Source: Emcibacter sp.
GTDB taxonomy: Bacteria; Pseudomonadota; Alphaproteobacteria; Sphingomonadales; Emcibacteraceae
Direction of reading: 5' to 3'
NCBI RefSeq assembly: GCF_963675455.1
Contig: NZ_OY776217.1
Location: forward strand, 1,032,001 to 1,096,000
DNA length: 64,000 nucleotides
The notes under the pieces were generated by a model. The model had not been told where the DNA came from. It did not search any database and saw nothing but the letters and a program-made list of their open reading frames with translations. Below are positions 62,022 through 64,000 of this stretch, in pieces. Both the position numbers and the translations under genes were made by a program. Each line of letters starts with the position of its first letter. Position 1 is the first letter of the stretch.

Positions 62022-62221
62022 AATTACAGGGCTCTGGATAATAAAAATAACAGGGTAGGTTTGCTCGCTGCCGGAGTAAATCATGGGAGAAGTATTGTCC
62101 TCAAGTCGTATTCTGTGTCCGGCACTGCCGCATTCCTTTTGACAGCGAGGAGGGGTTTAGCCCCAATGTTTCCTTGCTGTCCAACTTCAAAAATTGAAAC
62201 ATAACGAAAGAATGGGAGAAT

Positions 62222-64000
62222 ATGATGCCTTTCGTAAAACCTTCCTTTATGCGAAGATCTACAAGCTCGCGGCTTGCAATTATGGCTGTAATCGGCACTA
62301 TTTTGCCGCCGGCAATGCAAGCGATTGCGCAGGGGCAGGACAAAGAAGAAAATGTGCTGATGCTGGAAGAAATCACGGTGACGGCTCGTCGTCGTGAGGA
62401 AAATCTTCAGGATATTCCGATTGCGGTGACGGCGCTGACATCCGATGCGCTTGAACGTCAGCAGATTTTTGAAACAACCGACCTTGATAATGTGGCACCG
62501 AACCTGCAGTTTACCAGTTATGGTCCGCTGTCAGGCAACAACTCCGCGGCTCAGGTCTTTATCCGCGGTATCGGTCAGACCGACCCGACCGGTGCGGTTG
62601 ACCCGGGTGTCGGTATCTATATTGACGATGTGTATATGGGTCGCTCCGTGGGCGGCGCCATGGACTTTAAGGACATCTCCAGCGTACAGATTCTGCGCGG
62701 GCCGCAAGGTACTCTGTTCGGCCGGAACACCATCGGTGGCGCCGTTCTGATTTCCACTAACCTTCCCGGAGACGAACTGGGCGGAACTGTCCGGGCTCGT
62801 ACTGGTACCGATAACCTGCGCGAACTGTTCGGTGCATTTGATCTGCCGGTCAGTGACACACTGGGGACGCGTTTTTCCATGGGCATGCGTCAGCGTGACG
62901 GTTATGTGACCCGCCAGTCTGACGGTGTCGACCTGGGGGATGACGACAGTTATTCCCTGAATGGAACGGTGCGTTGGGAACCGAGCGATTCATTCAGCCT
63001 GACCATCCGCGGTGATTATTCCAGTGAAGATGAAAACGGATCCCCCTTTGTCTTCAAGAATATCAATGAGAATGCTGCATTTGTCGCTGCAACAAGTGTT
63101 GGAGCCGGATGTCCGGGTGCAACGTTCCCGCCGCCAGCTGTTCCGGTCGATGTTGTAAATCCGGCCTGCGGCAACGATGCAACTTACGACCTGGGACCGT
63201 TCACCAACGGCGGTACGGCCAAAGTGTTCAGCTCAACGGAAAACTGGGGTTTTTCCGGCACCGCGGAATATGATTTCAACGACAGTTTGACGCTGAAATC
63301 CGTCACGTCTTATCGTGAGCTGGCGTGGTCCGGCGCCCGCGATGCAGACAATACTGCTTTGCCCATCCTGTCCACGGAATATGATAGTACCAGCGAGCAG
63401 TTCAGTCAGGAGTTACAGGCGCTATACAGCTCTGACAAGTTGAACGGTGTTGTGGGACTTTATTATTTCGACGAAGACACCCATGACGAAGTGCGTGTAC
63501 CTGTCGCGCTTCCTATACCGAACATTCTTGGAGGTGGTGATGGCTCCCGCGATCACCAGAGCGTGGATTTGTCCACCGAAAGCTGGGCGGCCTTCACTGA
63601 ATGGACCTATGACATTACCGACAAGTTGTCACTTTCCGGTGGTCTCCGTTATACTGACGAGACAAAAGGTATGACCCTGATTGCCTTCAACATAGAAGAT
63701 GTGCATGCACCTGAACCGACGACGTTGCCCACTACTGTTCCGCCGCTGTTTGTTGATCCCAGCCCCCACGAACTGGGTTTCTCTGCGGTAACCGGTACGG
63801 CGAAACTTCAGTACCGCTGGAACGATTCCCTGATGACTTATGCAAGTTGGTCGCAGGGTTTCAAGAGTGGTGGTTTCAACCAGCGCTACAACGCACCTCC
63901 ACCGAACAACCAGCCGATCACTTTTGACGAAGAGAAAGCTCAAAACTACGAGGTCGGTTTCAAGGCAGACGTTGCTGACAACCTGCGCCTGAATGGTGCC
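62222..64000 (+). CDS. TonB-dependent outer-membrane receptor (3' end outside window)
   Basis: Open from the ATG at 62222 to the window end (593 codons). A signal peptide of about 39 residues (ending AIAQGQ) precedes the TonB-box-like EEITVTARRR, the plug (about 62-180: FIRGIGQTDPTGAVDPGVG, RGPQGTLFGRNTIGGAVL) and most of the barrel; the last strands are missing. It is a close relative of the receptor at 52940-55249. GGGAGAA lies 4 bases before the ATG. Its promoter has the MarR-type site shared with vdh and marR/ech, so it is probably induced with hydroxycinnamate catabolism. Confidence 0.9.
   Translation, partial: MMPFVKPSFMRRSTSSRLAIMAVIGTILPPAMQAIAQGQDKEENVLMLEEITVTARRREENLQDIPIAVTALTSDALERQQIFETTDLDNVAPNLQFTSYGPLSGNNSAAQVFIRGIGQTDPTGAVDPGVGIYIDDVYMGRSVGGAMDFKDISSVQILRGPQGTLFGRNTIGGAVLISTNLPGDELGGTVRARTGTDNLRELFGAFDLPVSDTLGTRFSMGMRQRDGYVTRQSDGVDLGDDDSYSLNGTVRWEPSDSFSLTIRGDYSSEDENGSPFVFKNINENAAFVAATSVGAGCPGATFPPPAVPVDVVNPACGNDATYDLGPFTNGGTAKVFSSTENWGFSGTAEYDFNDSLTLKSVTSYRELAWSGARDADNTALPILSTEYDSTSEQFSQELQALYSSDKLNGVVGLYYFDEDTHDEVRVPVALPIPNILGGGDGSRDHQSVDLSTESWAAFTEWTYDITDKLSLSGGLRYTDETKGMTLIAFNIEDVHAPEPTTLPTTVPPLFVDPSPHELGFSAVTGTAKLQYRWNDSLMTYASWSQGFKSGGFNQRYNAPPPNNQPITFDEEKAQNYEVGFKADVADNLRLNGA

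Noticed and set aside
61917..62204. 95-codon frame in the leader of the last TonB receptor
   Set aside because: It begins before the promoter, lacks a ribosome site and has no similarity I recognise; the region is better explained as promoter, operator and leader.

Overview
The window reads as a chromosomal segment of a Gram-negative alphaproteobacterium, probably marine. The reasons are four TonB-dependent receptors without SusD partners, a LuxR/LuxI/PhyH quorum-sensing block of the kind I recall from alphaproteobacteria, a protocatechuate 4,5-cleavage (lig) operon, and a PEP-CTERM protein. I cannot fix the genus; an Emcibacter- or Kordiimonas-like lineage would fit, as an inference. Most of the DNA is moderately GC-rich, but the first ~400 bases and several intergenic regions are clearly AT-rich. 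I see no rRNA, tRNA or CRISPR array.

Region 1 (1-12.8 kb) is mixed housekeeping and accessory DNA. It holds the 3' end of a membrane protein gene, a NarL-type response regulator with its membrane sensor kinase (minus strand), and a PEP-CTERM, a Sel1-repeat and a small secreted protein in a row. A decayed IS6-type insertion sequence with hairpin-rich flanking DNA follows. Then come a CBS-domain protein, a Crp/Fnr regulator, a frameshifted kinase-like gene and an NhaC-type antiporter preceded by a potentially structured leader.

Region 2 (12.9-19.4 kb) is signalling. It contains an orphan dCache-type histidine kinase, an M42-like peptidase, and luxR and luxI with a perfect lux box between them. 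A 66-codon gene and a PhyH-type oxygenase are coupled to luxI, and a SixA-like phosphatase follows on the other strand.

Region 3 (20-36.6 kb) holds two or three catabolic modules, each near a TonB receptor. The first is receptor, amidase, AMACR-type racemase/CoA-transferase, P450 and MarR, with a pair of matching operators before the P450. The second is LacI and a CrtI-like oxidoreductase. The third is receptor, AhpD-like protein, AraC, SDR, StyA-like monooxygenase and flavin reductase, which resembles indole-oxidation (iif/ind) clusters.

Region 4 (36.6-64 kb) is a funnel for lignin-type phenolics. A divergent pobR/pobA pair makes protocatechuate from 4-hydroxybenzoate. A LysR regulator with two HTH domains faces the operon ligK-ligU-(DUF1932)-ligJ-ligI-ligA-ligB-ligC-AKR, which takes protocatechuate to pyruvate and oxaloacetate. 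After an ABC efflux system come a TonB receptor, an aromatic aldehyde dehydrogenase, a MarR regulator, hydroxycinnamoyl-CoA hydratase-lyase, hydroxycinnamoyl-CoA ligase, an AAHS-type transporter and a second, related receptor that runs off the end. A shared GCTAT-N5-ATAGC motif links the aldehyde dehydrogenase, marR/hydratase and last-receptor promoters. p-Coumarate can be followed to central metabolism entirely within the window; ferulate would stop at vanillate, because no vanillate O-demethylase is recognisable.
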